A stretch of 33,590 nt of DNA from NCBI GenBank assembly GCA_013695465.1, contig JACDAL010000095.1:1-33590 (forward strand). Reading direction: 5' to 3'. The notes beneath the pieces were generated by a model. That model did not search any database and was not told where the DNA came from. It worked only from the letters and a program-made list of their open reading frames with translations. Positions 24,676 to 31,665 of this stretch are shown here, in pieces. This DNA comes from Actinomycetota bacterium (GTDB lineage Bacteria > Actinomycetota > CADDZG01 > WHSQ01). Numbering within the stretch: the first letter of the stretch is position 1; the number at the start of each line of letters is the position of its first letter. A program made the translations under genes and the position numbers.

Positions 24676-24874
24676 GCCTAATGGCCCGTCGCGAAAATTA
24701 TCGTCACATTCGAGCGACCCTGCATCACCGATGGCTGCGTTGCTTGTCGCTCACGTACCTCCAGGTACGTTCGACTCCTCACGCATTGACCCCGACTCCG
24801 CCGAGGTCGGAATTGGGATTCAATCTGCAGCGCAGGGGCGCTCTCGGTGTTGGCGCTCATTTCGCTCCGGACCA
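24676..24874 (-). other. paaA-paaB gap with possible internal promoter
   Basis: No gene is convincing here. On the minus strand a good -10 GATAAT lies at 24702-24697, about 20 bases before the paaB GTG, but no clear -35 accompanies it. The upstream half holds a strong palindrome (listed separately). Together they suggest that paaBCD can be expressed partly independently of paaA. Confidence 0.45.
24731..24790. repeat. Palindromic intergenic element between paaA and paaB
   Basis: Core ACGTACCT-cc-AGGTACGT (24753-24770) is a perfect 8-bp inverted repeat; outer arms GTCG/CGAC (24746-24749, 24772-24775) and TGCGT/ACGCA (24736-24740, 24781-24785) extend it to about 50 bases with internal loops. 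The sequence looks like a dispersed intergenic repeat unit rather than a simple terminator; only one clear copy is in this window. Confidence 0.65.
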
Positions 24875-25792
24875 CTAGGCTGCGTGCACCGCAGGCTCGG
24901 ACAGTGCCTCACGCACCCAGCGATGGGAGTCGTAAACCGCCCGTCGACGCGAGAGGCGCCGCTGGGTCTCAGGTCCCCGGTTCTTCTTGATCGCATCGAG
25001 CGGGGCCCAGTCGATATCTTCGGCGGCCACAACCCAGGCGTCCCCTTTCAGTCGAGGCACGGGGGTTGGGAAGGAGAAGCCGAGTTCGGTGACCTTCGGC
25101 ACATAGCGATCGAGGAACTCCTGGCGCAGGTCTTCGTTAGTGCGCGTCTTGACCTTCCAGTGCAGAAGCAGGTCCTTGGCGACGTTTGATCGGGGCCCGA
25201 AGAAGTGAATGATTGGCAGCCACCAGCGGTTTAGTGCTTCCTGGAACATCTCGCGTTGGTAGTCGGTGCCCGATGCTAGTTGCAGAGTGATGTGCTCGCC
25301 GTGACGCAGGTGAAGCTGCTCTTCGGAGCAGATGCGCTTGAGCACGCGGGTGTAAGGGGCGTACGAGGAATCGAGCAACGCCGCCTGAGTCACAAGTGCC
25401 GCCCCGTCGATCAGCCACCCGATCACCGCGACATCGCCCCAGTGGTGGACTGGGTAGTGGAAGACGTTGTGGAACTTCGACTCGCCGGCGAGCAGATCCT
25501 CATACATGGCCGTGCGGCTCTTGCCCAAGTCCTCTGCGACTCGGTAGAGAAGTTGAGCGTGGCCTATCTCGTCCTGGATCTTGGCAGCCAGCGACATCTT
25601 TCGCTTCAGCGTGGGCGCTTTGGGAAGACACTCCCGCTCGGGAAGCGCCCCCATGATCTCGGAGTTGGCGTGCATTTCAATGAACTTGAGAACGCCGCGC
25701 CTGTAGTCATCGGGCATCCAATCCGACGCCTCGACCTTGTCTCCGGCTTCGACTCGCCGGTTGAACTCCTCCAGCTTTTCCTCGTAGCTCAT
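24875..25792 (-). CDS. paaA: Phenylacetyl-CoA epoxidase catalytic subunit PaaA
   Basis: Di-iron monooxygenase subunit forming ring-1,2-epoxyphenylacetyl-CoA, the committed step of aerobic phenylacetate catabolism. 305 residues, ferritin-like: first iron motif KIQDEIGHAQLLYRVAEDLG (ExxH), second CSEEQLHLRHGEH (ExxH), with EMHANSEIMG earlier supplying a Glu. ATG at 25792 overlaps the stop of the TetR gene (ATGA); the extra 35 residues in the track are TetR coding DNA. paaE (reductase) is not in the window, so electrons must come from a reductase encoded elsewhere. Confidence 0.96.
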   Translation of the reverse strand: MSYEEKLEEFNRRVEAGDKVEASDWMPDDYRRGVLKFIEMHANSEIMGALPERECLPKAPTLKRKMSLAAKIQDEIGHAQLLYRVAEDLGKSRTAMYEDLLAGESKFHNVFHYPVHHWGDVAVIGWLIDGAALVTQAALLDSSYAPYTRVLKRICSEEQLHLRHGEHITLQLASGTDYQREMFQEALNRWWLPIIHFFGPRSNVAKDLLLHWKVKTRTNEDLRQEFLDRYVPKVTELGFSFPTPVPRLKGDAWVVAAEDIDWAPLDAIKKNRGPETQRRLSRRRAVYDSHRWVREALSEPAVHAA

Positions 25793-26385
25793 ACTGCCTC
25801 CTCTTGGTGAAGGCCCCCAATGATCATGTTTGCAAAAGCCTCCCCCACGGCCGAGGGGGACATTTCGCCATCGAGCCGGTACCACGAGTAGATCCAATTA
25901 CCGCAGGAAAGAACGAGCCGCGCCGCCAGGGAGATGTCTAGATCGGCGCGCAGCTCGCCGGCCGCGACGCCGTCGCGAAGGATTCCTCGAACCATCTCCT
26001 CGTAGGCATCGCGCTTGGTCTTGATGTCCTCCTGGAGGCTGTCATCAAGATAGCGCCATTCATTGAGGAACACCCGTCCTGCGTCGAGTTGCTCGATGGC
26101 GACCTCGGCGTGGCCCACAAGGAAGTCGCGCAACCGTTGGGGAGAGGGGGCAACCTGATGCACGGCGTGCTCGCCGCGCTGCAGAAAGCGCCTCGCGCCC
26201 TGATCGACCACGTCGAATAGCAGGTCCTGCTTGGAGCCGATGTGGGCGTACAAGGAACCCCTGAGAAGCCCCAGGGCATCACCGAGATCCTGCATCGAGG
26301 TGCCGTGATAGCCGCGTTCCGAGAAGAGGCGGGCGGCGGCGCTAACGAGCTCGTCTCTCCTGCGGCTTCGAAGCGCTACCGACAT
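25789..26385 (-). CDS. TetR-family regulator of the paa operon (PaaR-like)
   Basis: 198 residues. N-terminal TetR helix-turn-helix: RRRDELVSAAARLFSERGYHGTSMQDLGDALGLLRGSLYAHIGSKQDLLFDVVD. The C-terminal ligand domain is of the TetR_C type common next to fatty-acid or phenylacetate catabolic genes. ATG 26385 is preferred over the track's 26427. Being the first gene of the operon and overlapping paaA by four bases, it is probably an autoregulated repressor released by phenylacetyl-CoA, as known for PaaR proteins; the ligand is inferred. Confidence 0.9.
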   Translation of the reverse strand: MSVALRSRRRDELVSAAARLFSERGYHGTSMQDLGDALGLLRGSLYAHIGSKQDLLFDVVDQGARRFLQRGEHAVHQVAPSPQRLRDFLVGHAEVAIEQLDAGRVFLNEWRYLDDSLQEDIKTKRDAYEEMVRGILRDGVAAGELRADLDISLAARLVLSCGNWIYSWYRLDGEMSPSAVGEAFANMIIGGLHQEEAV

Positions 26386-26414
26386 GATGACCTCTCTGGG
26401 GCATTGGGCACTGG

Positions 26415-26438
26415 ATTCTACAAACAAACAGTTGTTTG
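26415..26438 (-). promoter_or_regulatory. Probable paa promoter -10 and TetR operator
   Basis: CAAACAA-acag-TTGTTTG (26421-26438) is an inverted repeat with perfect 7-base arms in the tetR/nth intergenic region. On the minus strand a TAGAAT (26420-26415) directly abuts it and fits a -10 box, so a bound repressor would block the promoter. Operator assignment is by position and symmetry. Confidence 0.6.
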
Positions 26439-26464
26439 GAACAGTACCAGACTAGTGTTGATCA

Positions 26465-27205
26465 ATGCCACCCGGGCGTTACAGCCCCGCCGCCGAGCGG
26501 GTCCCGCTGATCCTCAGACGCCTGCGGCGCGCCTACCCCGAGGCTCGCATTGCGCTCGACTACTCCACCCCCCTGGAGTGTGCGGTCGCGACGATCCTGT
26601 CGGCTCAGTCCACCGACGTCGGCGTCAACAAGGTGACGAAATCGCTGTTCTCCAAGTACCGGACTCCGGAGGACTACCTCGCGGTTACCGAGGAGGAGCT
26701 GCAGCGGGAAATCCATGCCACCGGTTTCTTTCGTCAGAAGACCAGGGCGCTGAAGGGCCTGGCGCAGCGCCTCGTCGACGACTTCGATTCACAGGTGCCG
26801 AAGACGATGGCCGAGCTCATTTCACTCCCCGGCATCGCGCGCAAGACCGCCAACATCGTGCAGGGCAACTGCTTTCCGGAGGCGGCGAGGAGGGATCCCG
26901 ACGCGGGAATGGCCGTCGACACTCACGTCGGGCGACTGGCCGTTCGCCTCGGGCTCACGGAGCACAACTCCAAGGAGGCCGAGCGGATCGAGAGGGATCT
27001 GGTGCAGGTCGTCCCCCAGCGCAACCGCTTGAACGCTTCAAACCTGTTCATCGAGCACGGCAGACGGATCTGCCAGGCTAAGTCGCCGCGCTGCGAGGAC
27101 TGTGTGATCGAGTCGCTGTGTCCCTCGAGCCAGGAGGCTGGGCTAAACGACCTTTACCGGTTCTCGCGAGCAATCGCTCGCACCACCCCTACGATGGGTG
27201 GGTGA
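26465..27205 (+). CDS. nth: Endonuclease III (DNA glycosylase/AP lyase)
   Basis: Base-excision repair enzyme removing oxidised pyrimidines. 246 residues: helix-hairpin-helix SLPGIARKTANIVQ with catalytic Lys127, catalytic Asp152 in VDTHVGRLAVRLG, and a C-terminal [4Fe-4S] cluster with exact C-x6-C-x2-C-x5-C spacing (Cys203, 210, 213, 219). A roughly 10-residue insertion (FPEAARRDPDAGM) sits just before the catalytic Asp strand, unlike E. coli Nth. ATG lies close to the paa regulatory region. Its stop overlaps the ispH start (GTGA). Confidence 0.96.
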   Translation: MPPGRYSPAAERVPLILRRLRRAYPEARIALDYSTPLECAVATILSAQSTDVGVNKVTKSLFSKYRTPEDYLAVTEEELQREIHATGFFRQKTRALKGLAQRLVDDFDSQVPKTMAELISLPGIARKTANIVQGNCFPEAARRDPDAGMAVDTHVGRLAVRLGLTEHNSKEAERIERDLVQVVPQRNRLNASNLFIEHGRRICQAKSPRCEDCVIESLCPSSQEAGLNDLYRFSRAIARTTPTMGG

Positions 27206-28137
27206 GCAAGAGAGTGTTACTGGCCGGCCCGCGCGGCTACTGCGCCGGAGTCGATCGGGCCGTCCAGATCGTCGAGCGTGCACTCGACACCCTGGGCGCG
27301 CCGGTTTACGTCCGCAAGGAGATAGTCCATAACCGCCACGTCGTCTCCGAGCTGGCCCAGCGCGGCGCGGTGTTCGTGGAGTCGGAGGACGAGATCCCCG
27401 AGGGGGGAGTCTGCATCTTCTCCGCGCACGGTGTCTCGCTGGCGGTCAGGACCAACGCCGAGGCCCGCAACCTCCATGTCATCGACGCCACTTGCCCCCT
27501 GGTGACGAAGGTGCACCTCGAGGCCAAGCGGTTCGCCCGCGCCGGTCGAAAGATCGTCCTCGTCGGGCACATTGGACACGAGGAGATCGAGGGGACCGCA
27601 GGCGAGGTGCCCGAGCAGACGCGGGTGATCGAAAGCATCGAGCAGATGGAGGAGTTGGACCTCGACCCCCGTGAGCCGGTCGCATATCTCACACAGACGA
27701 CGCTTTCGGTCGACGACACACGCGACGTCGTTGAGGGCCTGCGCAATCGTTTCACCGACCTTAAGGGCCCACATTCCGATGACATCTGCTATGCAACCCA
27801 GAACCGGCAAGTCGCGGTAAAGGCGATAGCTCCGGAGTCCGACGTGGTCCTCATCGTCGGAGCAATCAACTCGAGCAACTCGAATCGCATGGTCGAGGTT
27901 GCCCAGAAAGCCGGAACGCCGGCCTACCTGGTCCCGGACGAGAGCGCCCTGGACGAGAGCTGGCTGGCGGGGGCCGAAACCGTCGGAGTGAGCTCCGGCG
28001 CCAGCGCCCCCGAAGTGCTCGTAGAGGCCTTGCTGGAACGCCTGGCCGGCCTCGGCTACGAGGATGTCGAGACCAAGGAGGTCACGACCGAAGCGGTGAC
28101 CTTCTCCCTGCCCCCGTGGCTGCGGGCGGGCTCTTAA
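27202..28137 (+). CDS. ispH: 4-hydroxy-3-methylbut-2-enyl diphosphate reductase
   Basis: Last step of the MEP isoprenoid pathway, giving IPP and DMAPP. 311 residues. Three cluster cysteines in place: Cys14 (GPRGYCAGV), Cys98 (DATCPLV) and Cys196 (DDICYATQNRQ). Also HGVS, GHIGHEEIEGTAGE (catalytic Glu), YLTQTTLS and the SSNSNR diphosphate-binding motif. The track's start at 27118 is inside nth; GTG 27202 overlaps the nth stop and gives the standard N-terminus SKRVLLAGPRGYCAGV. Confidence 0.97.
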   Translation: MSKRVLLAGPRGYCAGVDRAVQIVERALDTLGAPVYVRKEIVHNRHVVSELAQRGAVFVESEDEIPEGGVCIFSAHGVSLAVRTNAEARNLHVIDATCPLVTKVHLEAKRFARAGRKIVLVGHIGHEEIEGTAGEVPEQTRVIESIEQMEELDLDPREPVAYLTQTTLSVDDTRDVVEGLRNRFTDLKGPHSDDICYATQNRQVAVKAIAPESDVVLIVGAINSSNSNRMVEVAQKAGTPAYLVPDESALDESWLAGAETVGVSSGASAPEVLVEALLERLAGLGYEDVETKEVTTEAVTFSLPPWLRAGS

Positions 28138-28168
28138 AGGGCGTCTTGCGTGCCGAGCGGCTGCTGGG

Positions 28169-28453
28169 TCAGCCGATCGACTGCTCGATCTCTCCGGCCA
28201 TATCGAAGTCGCGGGCGGTGAGGCCCCCCTCCGAGTGAGTCGATAGGCCCAGGCGTACTCGGTTCCAGCGGATGTCGATGTCGGGGTGGTGGTCGTAGCG
28301 GTCGGCGAGCCGGGCGACGTCGTTGACGAAATGAACGGCGGCGGCGAAGTCCTCGAACTCGAATACCTTCTGGATCTCGTGGCCCTCTCGTTCCCAGTCC
28401 CCGAGCTCGTCGAGGCGCTGTTCGATCTCTTCGTCTTCCAGCAGGTCTGCCAC
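28169..28453 (-). CDS. Pterin-4a-carbinolamine dehydratase
   Basis: 94 residues; the family signature DRYDHHPDIDIRWNRVRLGLSTHSEGGLTARD with the catalytic His-His is intact. Recycles the 4a-hydroxy-tetrahydropterin formed by aromatic amino acid hydroxylases, or may serve as a moonlighting/pterin-related factor when no hydroxylase is present; none is in this window. GTG start with GGAG at good spacing. Convergent with ispH, divergent from ygfZ. Confidence 0.94.
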   Translation of the reverse strand: MADLLEDEEIEQRLDELGDWEREGHEIQKVFEFEDFAAAVHFVNDVARLADRYDHHPDIDIRWNRVRLGLSTHSEGGLTARDFDMAGEIEQSIG

Positions 28454-28559
28454 TCACTCTCCTCCGCCGTCTGATCTCCGGCGGAACATACCGCAGACGA
28501 CGGGGGATGCAACCTGCCGGGTGGCCTCGCAGTGCCGCGTGATCGCCGATGATGTAGGA

Positions 28560-29417
28560 ATGGAACAAGACGCGACCCTGTTCGCCGATCGATCGGACCG
28601 GGCCAAGCTGCGCATACACGGCCCCAGGCGGCTGTGGTTCCTCCATCAGCAGCTCACCCAGGCGTTCGAGGACATGACGCCCGGGTCGGTGCGCGACGCG
28701 GCCATGATCACAGTCCACGGACGCATGCGCGGCTACCTCGAAACGGTGGCGACAGAGGATGCGGTCCTGTGCCACTTCGAGCCTGAGCTTCGGCCCGGCC
28801 TCATCGAAGAATTGAGCCGTTTCGCCCCGCTGATCCCTGTGGCGATCGACGACGTCACCGAGGACTGGGGCCTTGTCCTCGTGACCGGCTCCTCGCTACA
28901 AGAGGCGGCTGGACTCTGCCCCCAAGCTATCGTTCACGAAACCGCGTCCTTAGGAGTGCCCGCTGCCTACCTGTGGATGCCGGCTGCGACCACGGCGAAG
29001 GCACTCTCAGACCTCGCCGGCCACGGCTTCGAGCGCGCGACCGAGGAACGCTTGGAGGCGCTGCGAATCGAGCGAGGTGTGCCCCGCTGGGGGCGGGAGA
29101 TGGACTTCAAGACCTTTCCGCAGGAGGTCGGTGTCGACGAGCGCGCCGTCCACTACAACAAGGGCTGCTACTTGGGCCAGGAGGCGATGGCCAAGATTCA
29201 TTTTCGCGGCAAGGTGAATCGGCGGCTTGCTCGTCTCGGCGGATTACAGCCTCTGGCAGCCGGCGCCGAGGTGATCCTGGAGGGAAAAAACGTTGGCGTC
29301 GTCACCAGTGCTTCCAACGGGCAGGCCCTGGCGTTGGTCCGGGCGGTGGTCCAGCCGGCCACCGAGGTGATGGTCGGGGGCGCGGCGGCCACCGTGGATC
29401 CGGTCGAGGAGGATTGA
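28560..29417 (+). CDS. ygfZ: YgfZ/GcvT-family folate-binding protein
   Basis: Tetrahydrofolate-dependent Fe-S cluster assembly/repair factor. 285 residues; the diagnostic KGCYLGQE motif (VHYNKGCYLGQEAMAKIHFRGKVNRRL) carries the conserved Cys. N-terminal GcvT-like fold (LRIHGPRRLWFLHQQLTQAFEDM). Start: ATG 28560 (MEQDATLFADRSD) or upstream GTG 28521; neither has a good ribosome-binding site. It abuts the MBL-fold gene (TGATG). Confidence 0.92.
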   Translation: MEQDATLFADRSDRAKLRIHGPRRLWFLHQQLTQAFEDMTPGSVRDAAMITVHGRMRGYLETVATEDAVLCHFEPELRPGLIEELSRFAPLIPVAIDDVTEDWGLVLVTGSSLQEAAGLCPQAIVHETASLGVPAAYLWMPAATTAKALSDLAGHGFERATEERLEALRIERGVPRWGREMDFKTFPQEVGVDERAVHYNKGCYLGQEAMAKIHFRGKVNRRLARLGGLQPLAAGAEVILEGKNVGVVTSASNGQALALVRAVVQPATEVMVGGAAATVDPVEED

Positions 29418-30025
29418 TGACTGCCGATAACGAGCATTACCGGGGTGAAGATATCGTCCTCCGTAAGATCGAGGTCGGGACGATGGAGAACAACGTCTAC
29501 GTCATCGAGTGTCCCGAAACGCACGAAGCGTTCCTCGTAGACGGCTGCTTCGAGGGTGATTCGATCATTTCTGGAGCTCAGGGAGCGAAAGTGTCGGCGA
29601 TCCTCCAGACGCACGGGCACCCCGACCACGTCCAGGCGCTTGCGGAGCTCAAGAAACGGCTGGGCGTGCCCGTGTACGCACACCCGGGTGACGCCTACCC
29701 AGTTACGATCGACCGAGAGCTCGCCGAAGGCGATGTGCTGGCCGTGGGAAATCGCGAGGTCACGGTCCTGCACACGCCCGGCCACACGCCCGGAGGGGTC
29801 TGCTTTCTGATCGGACGCCACCTCATATCGGGCGACACCCTCTTCCCCGGCGGGCCGGGAGGGACCCACGGCGACCGGAGAGCTTTCGAGCAGATCATCG
29901 CCTCCATCGAGGGCAAGCTCTTCACACTCCCCGACGACACCGCGGTGTATCCCGGTCACGGGGCCGACACCACGATCGGTGCCGAGAAGCCCCACCTTCA
30001 GGAGTGGAAGGACCGCGGCTGGTAG
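29417..30025 (+). CDS. MBL-fold metallohydrolase (glyoxalase II-like)
   Basis: 202 residues of the metallo-beta-lactamase fold: ILQTHGHPDHVQALAELKKR (HxHxDH zinc motif), LHTPGHTPGG (His), ISGDTLFPGGPGG (bridging Asp) and VYPGHGADTTIGAEKPHL (His). Resembles hydroxyacylglutathione hydrolase-type proteins, including those acting on other low-molecular thiols such as mycothiol; thiol substrate not determinable. Start ATG 29417 shares a base with the ygfZ TGA; the track's 28973 start is inside ygfZ. Confidence 0.94.
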   Translation: MTADNEHYRGEDIVLRKIEVGTMENNVYVIECPETHEAFLVDGCFEGDSIISGAQGAKVSAILQTHGHPDHVQALAELKKRLGVPVYAHPGDAYPVTIDRELAEGDVLAVGNREVTVLHTPGHTPGGVCFLIGRHLISGDTLFPGGPGGTHGDRRAFEQIIASIEGKLFTLPDDTAVYPGHGADTTIGAEKPHLQEWKDRGW

Positions 30026-30130
30026 GTGGGCGCCAAACCCGCCCGGCGCAATCATTAACAATCGCTAACAAATTCCATGTCGGCGCACCAAAGGGACGCG
30101 GCGGCTGAGATTAGGCGCACAATCGAGCCT

Positions 30131-31648
30131 ATGGACCACACTCGTTCGCTGAGGGTCGCGGGCCTGATTGGAAGCATTGCCGCGCTGGCGCTGCTGTGGG
30201 TGGCCTCCTCGCTGACCCGGCTGGTGCCGTTTCCGCCGACCGCCGTCGCCGCTCGGGTGGTCCGCCTCACGCCGGGAGACCTCGCCACTTTCTTTATCGA
30301 CACGCTCGGCCACTGGGCGCTGCGCCTACTGACTCTGGGGGCACTGATGGCGGCCTTGGTGATCGGTGCCGAAGCGCTTGTCGTGACATCCTCCGGCTCC
30401 CGCCCCCGTCCGGGCATTGCTGCCGTGATGCTCGGCATCGTCGCGGCCGCCGCTGCGTTCGTGGACCCGACCTTCCAGCCCGACCCGCTCTACGTCATCG
30501 CCGCCACCGTCTTCGCCGGCGCCCTTTACGCCGGGGTTGCGGGTCGCGTTCATCGACGGCTCGCGGCTGAAGAGCAGGGCGCCGACGAGGTCCGGCGGCA
30601 GACCATCCGGCTGGGGCTAATGGGGGGACTTGCTCTGGCGGCGTTCGGGGGCGGCGCGGGGTGGCTGGTCAGGCGCCTCGCCGGGCCCGATACCAGGGTT
30701 GTCCTGAGTGCTCCTGTGAGCCCGGCCGCAAGCCCCTCCCGAGGCGCCTTCCCGGAGGTCGCGGGCATCACTCCCGAGGTCACTTCGGTCGCCGACCACT
30801 ACGAGGTCGACATCAACCTCCTCCCTCCCAGCCTGGAGGCGAACTCATGGACGCTCAGCATCGCGGGAAGGGTCTCGGAGCCGCTCGAGCTGTCTTTCGA
30901 CGAGCTCCAGGAGCGCTTCGAGATCGTCGAGGAGTATGCCACGCTGGCCTGCGTGTCCAATGAGGTCGGGGGCGACCTGGTGGGGCACTCGAGATGGGGG
31001 GGTGTCCGCCTCAAAGAGGTCTTGGCTGCGGTACGCCCCATGCCCGGCGGCGAGGACGTGGTGCTGAAGGCGGCCGACGGCTACTCGGACTCGATCCCGC
31101 TGGAGGTGGCGACGGACCCCCGCGTGATCATCGCGCTGTCGCAGAACGGCCGCCCCCTGACGCGCGAGCACGGCTTTCCCTGCCGCCTCCGGGTGCCCGC
31201 GATCTATGGGATGAAGAACGTCAAGTGGCTGCAGTCCATCGAGGTCTCGGGTTCCGACTACTCCGGCTACTGGCAGGAGCGCGGATGGTCCGACGACGCC
31301 ACCGTCAAGACCCAATCCCGCATAGACGTTGCCGGCGAGGACAGGGCCGCCCGGATCGACGAGCAAACCTGGATCGCAGGGGTGGCGTGGGCGGGAGACA
31401 GGGGGATCGAGCTCGTCGAGGTTTCCCTCGATGCGGGGACGACGTGGGAGGCAGCGCAGGTGAGGGAACCGCTGAGCTCGGTGTCATGGGTCCAGTGGGC
31501 CTTTCGATGGACGCCCCGGGAAGCCCGCACAGTGACGGTGGCGTGCCGCGCTACCGACGGCGAGGGCAACGTCCAAACTGCACGGCTTGCTCAACCTCAT
31601 CCCGACGGCGCCAGTGGCTACCACGAGGTGGCGGTCTCGGTCACCTGA
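30131..31648 (+). CDS. Membrane-anchored molybdopterin oxidoreductase (SUOX family)
   Basis: 505 residues from ATG 30131 (the alternative, ATG 30077, adds 18). The N-terminal third contains about four transmembrane helices (LIGSIAALALLWVASSL, WALRLLTLGALMAALVIGA, AAVMLGIVAAAAAFV, YVIAATVFAGALYAGV) and a fifth near LMGGLALAAFGGGAGWLV. An oxidoreductase molybdopterin-binding domain follows (about 225-380) with TLACVSNEVGGDLV, whose Cys is the expected Mo ligand, and GFPCRLRVPAIYGMKNVKWLQSIEV; the C-terminus is a Mo-co dimerisation domain (GVAWAGDRGIELVEVSLDAGTTW). Active site probably extracytoplasmic. Substrate (sulfite, or sulfoxide-like) unknown. Confidence 0.93.
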   Translation: MDHTRSLRVAGLIGSIAALALLWVASSLTRLVPFPPTAVAARVVRLTPGDLATFFIDTLGHWALRLLTLGALMAALVIGAEALVVTSSGSRPRPGIAAVMLGIVAAAAAFVDPTFQPDPLYVIAATVFAGALYAGVAGRVHRRLAAEEQGADEVRRQTIRLGLMGGLALAAFGGGAGWLVRRLAGPDTRVVLSAPVSPAASPSRGAFPEVAGITPEVTSVADHYEVDINLLPPSLEANSWTLSIAGRVSEPLELSFDELQERFEIVEEYATLACVSNEVGGDLVGHSRWGGVRLKEVLAAVRPMPGGEDVVLKAADGYSDSIPLEVATDPRVIIALSQNGRPLTREHGFPCRLRVPAIYGMKNVKWLQSIEVSGSDYSGYWQERGWSDDATVKTQSRIDVAGEDRAARIDEQTWIAGVAWAGDRGIELVEVSLDAGTTWEAAQVREPLSSVSWVQWAFRWTPREARTVTVACRATDGEGNVQTARLAQPHPDGASGYHEVAVSVT

Positions 31649-31665
31649 TCCAGCCAGATCCTGCA

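Noticed and set aside
24678-24875. 65-residue minus-strand ORF in the paaA-paaB gap
   Set aside because: It translates the palindromic element; the peptide looks like repeat-derived noise.
27217-28512. 431-residue minus-strand ORF opposite ispH and the pterin dehydratase
   Set aside because: Antisense shadow of ispH; no recognisable motif.
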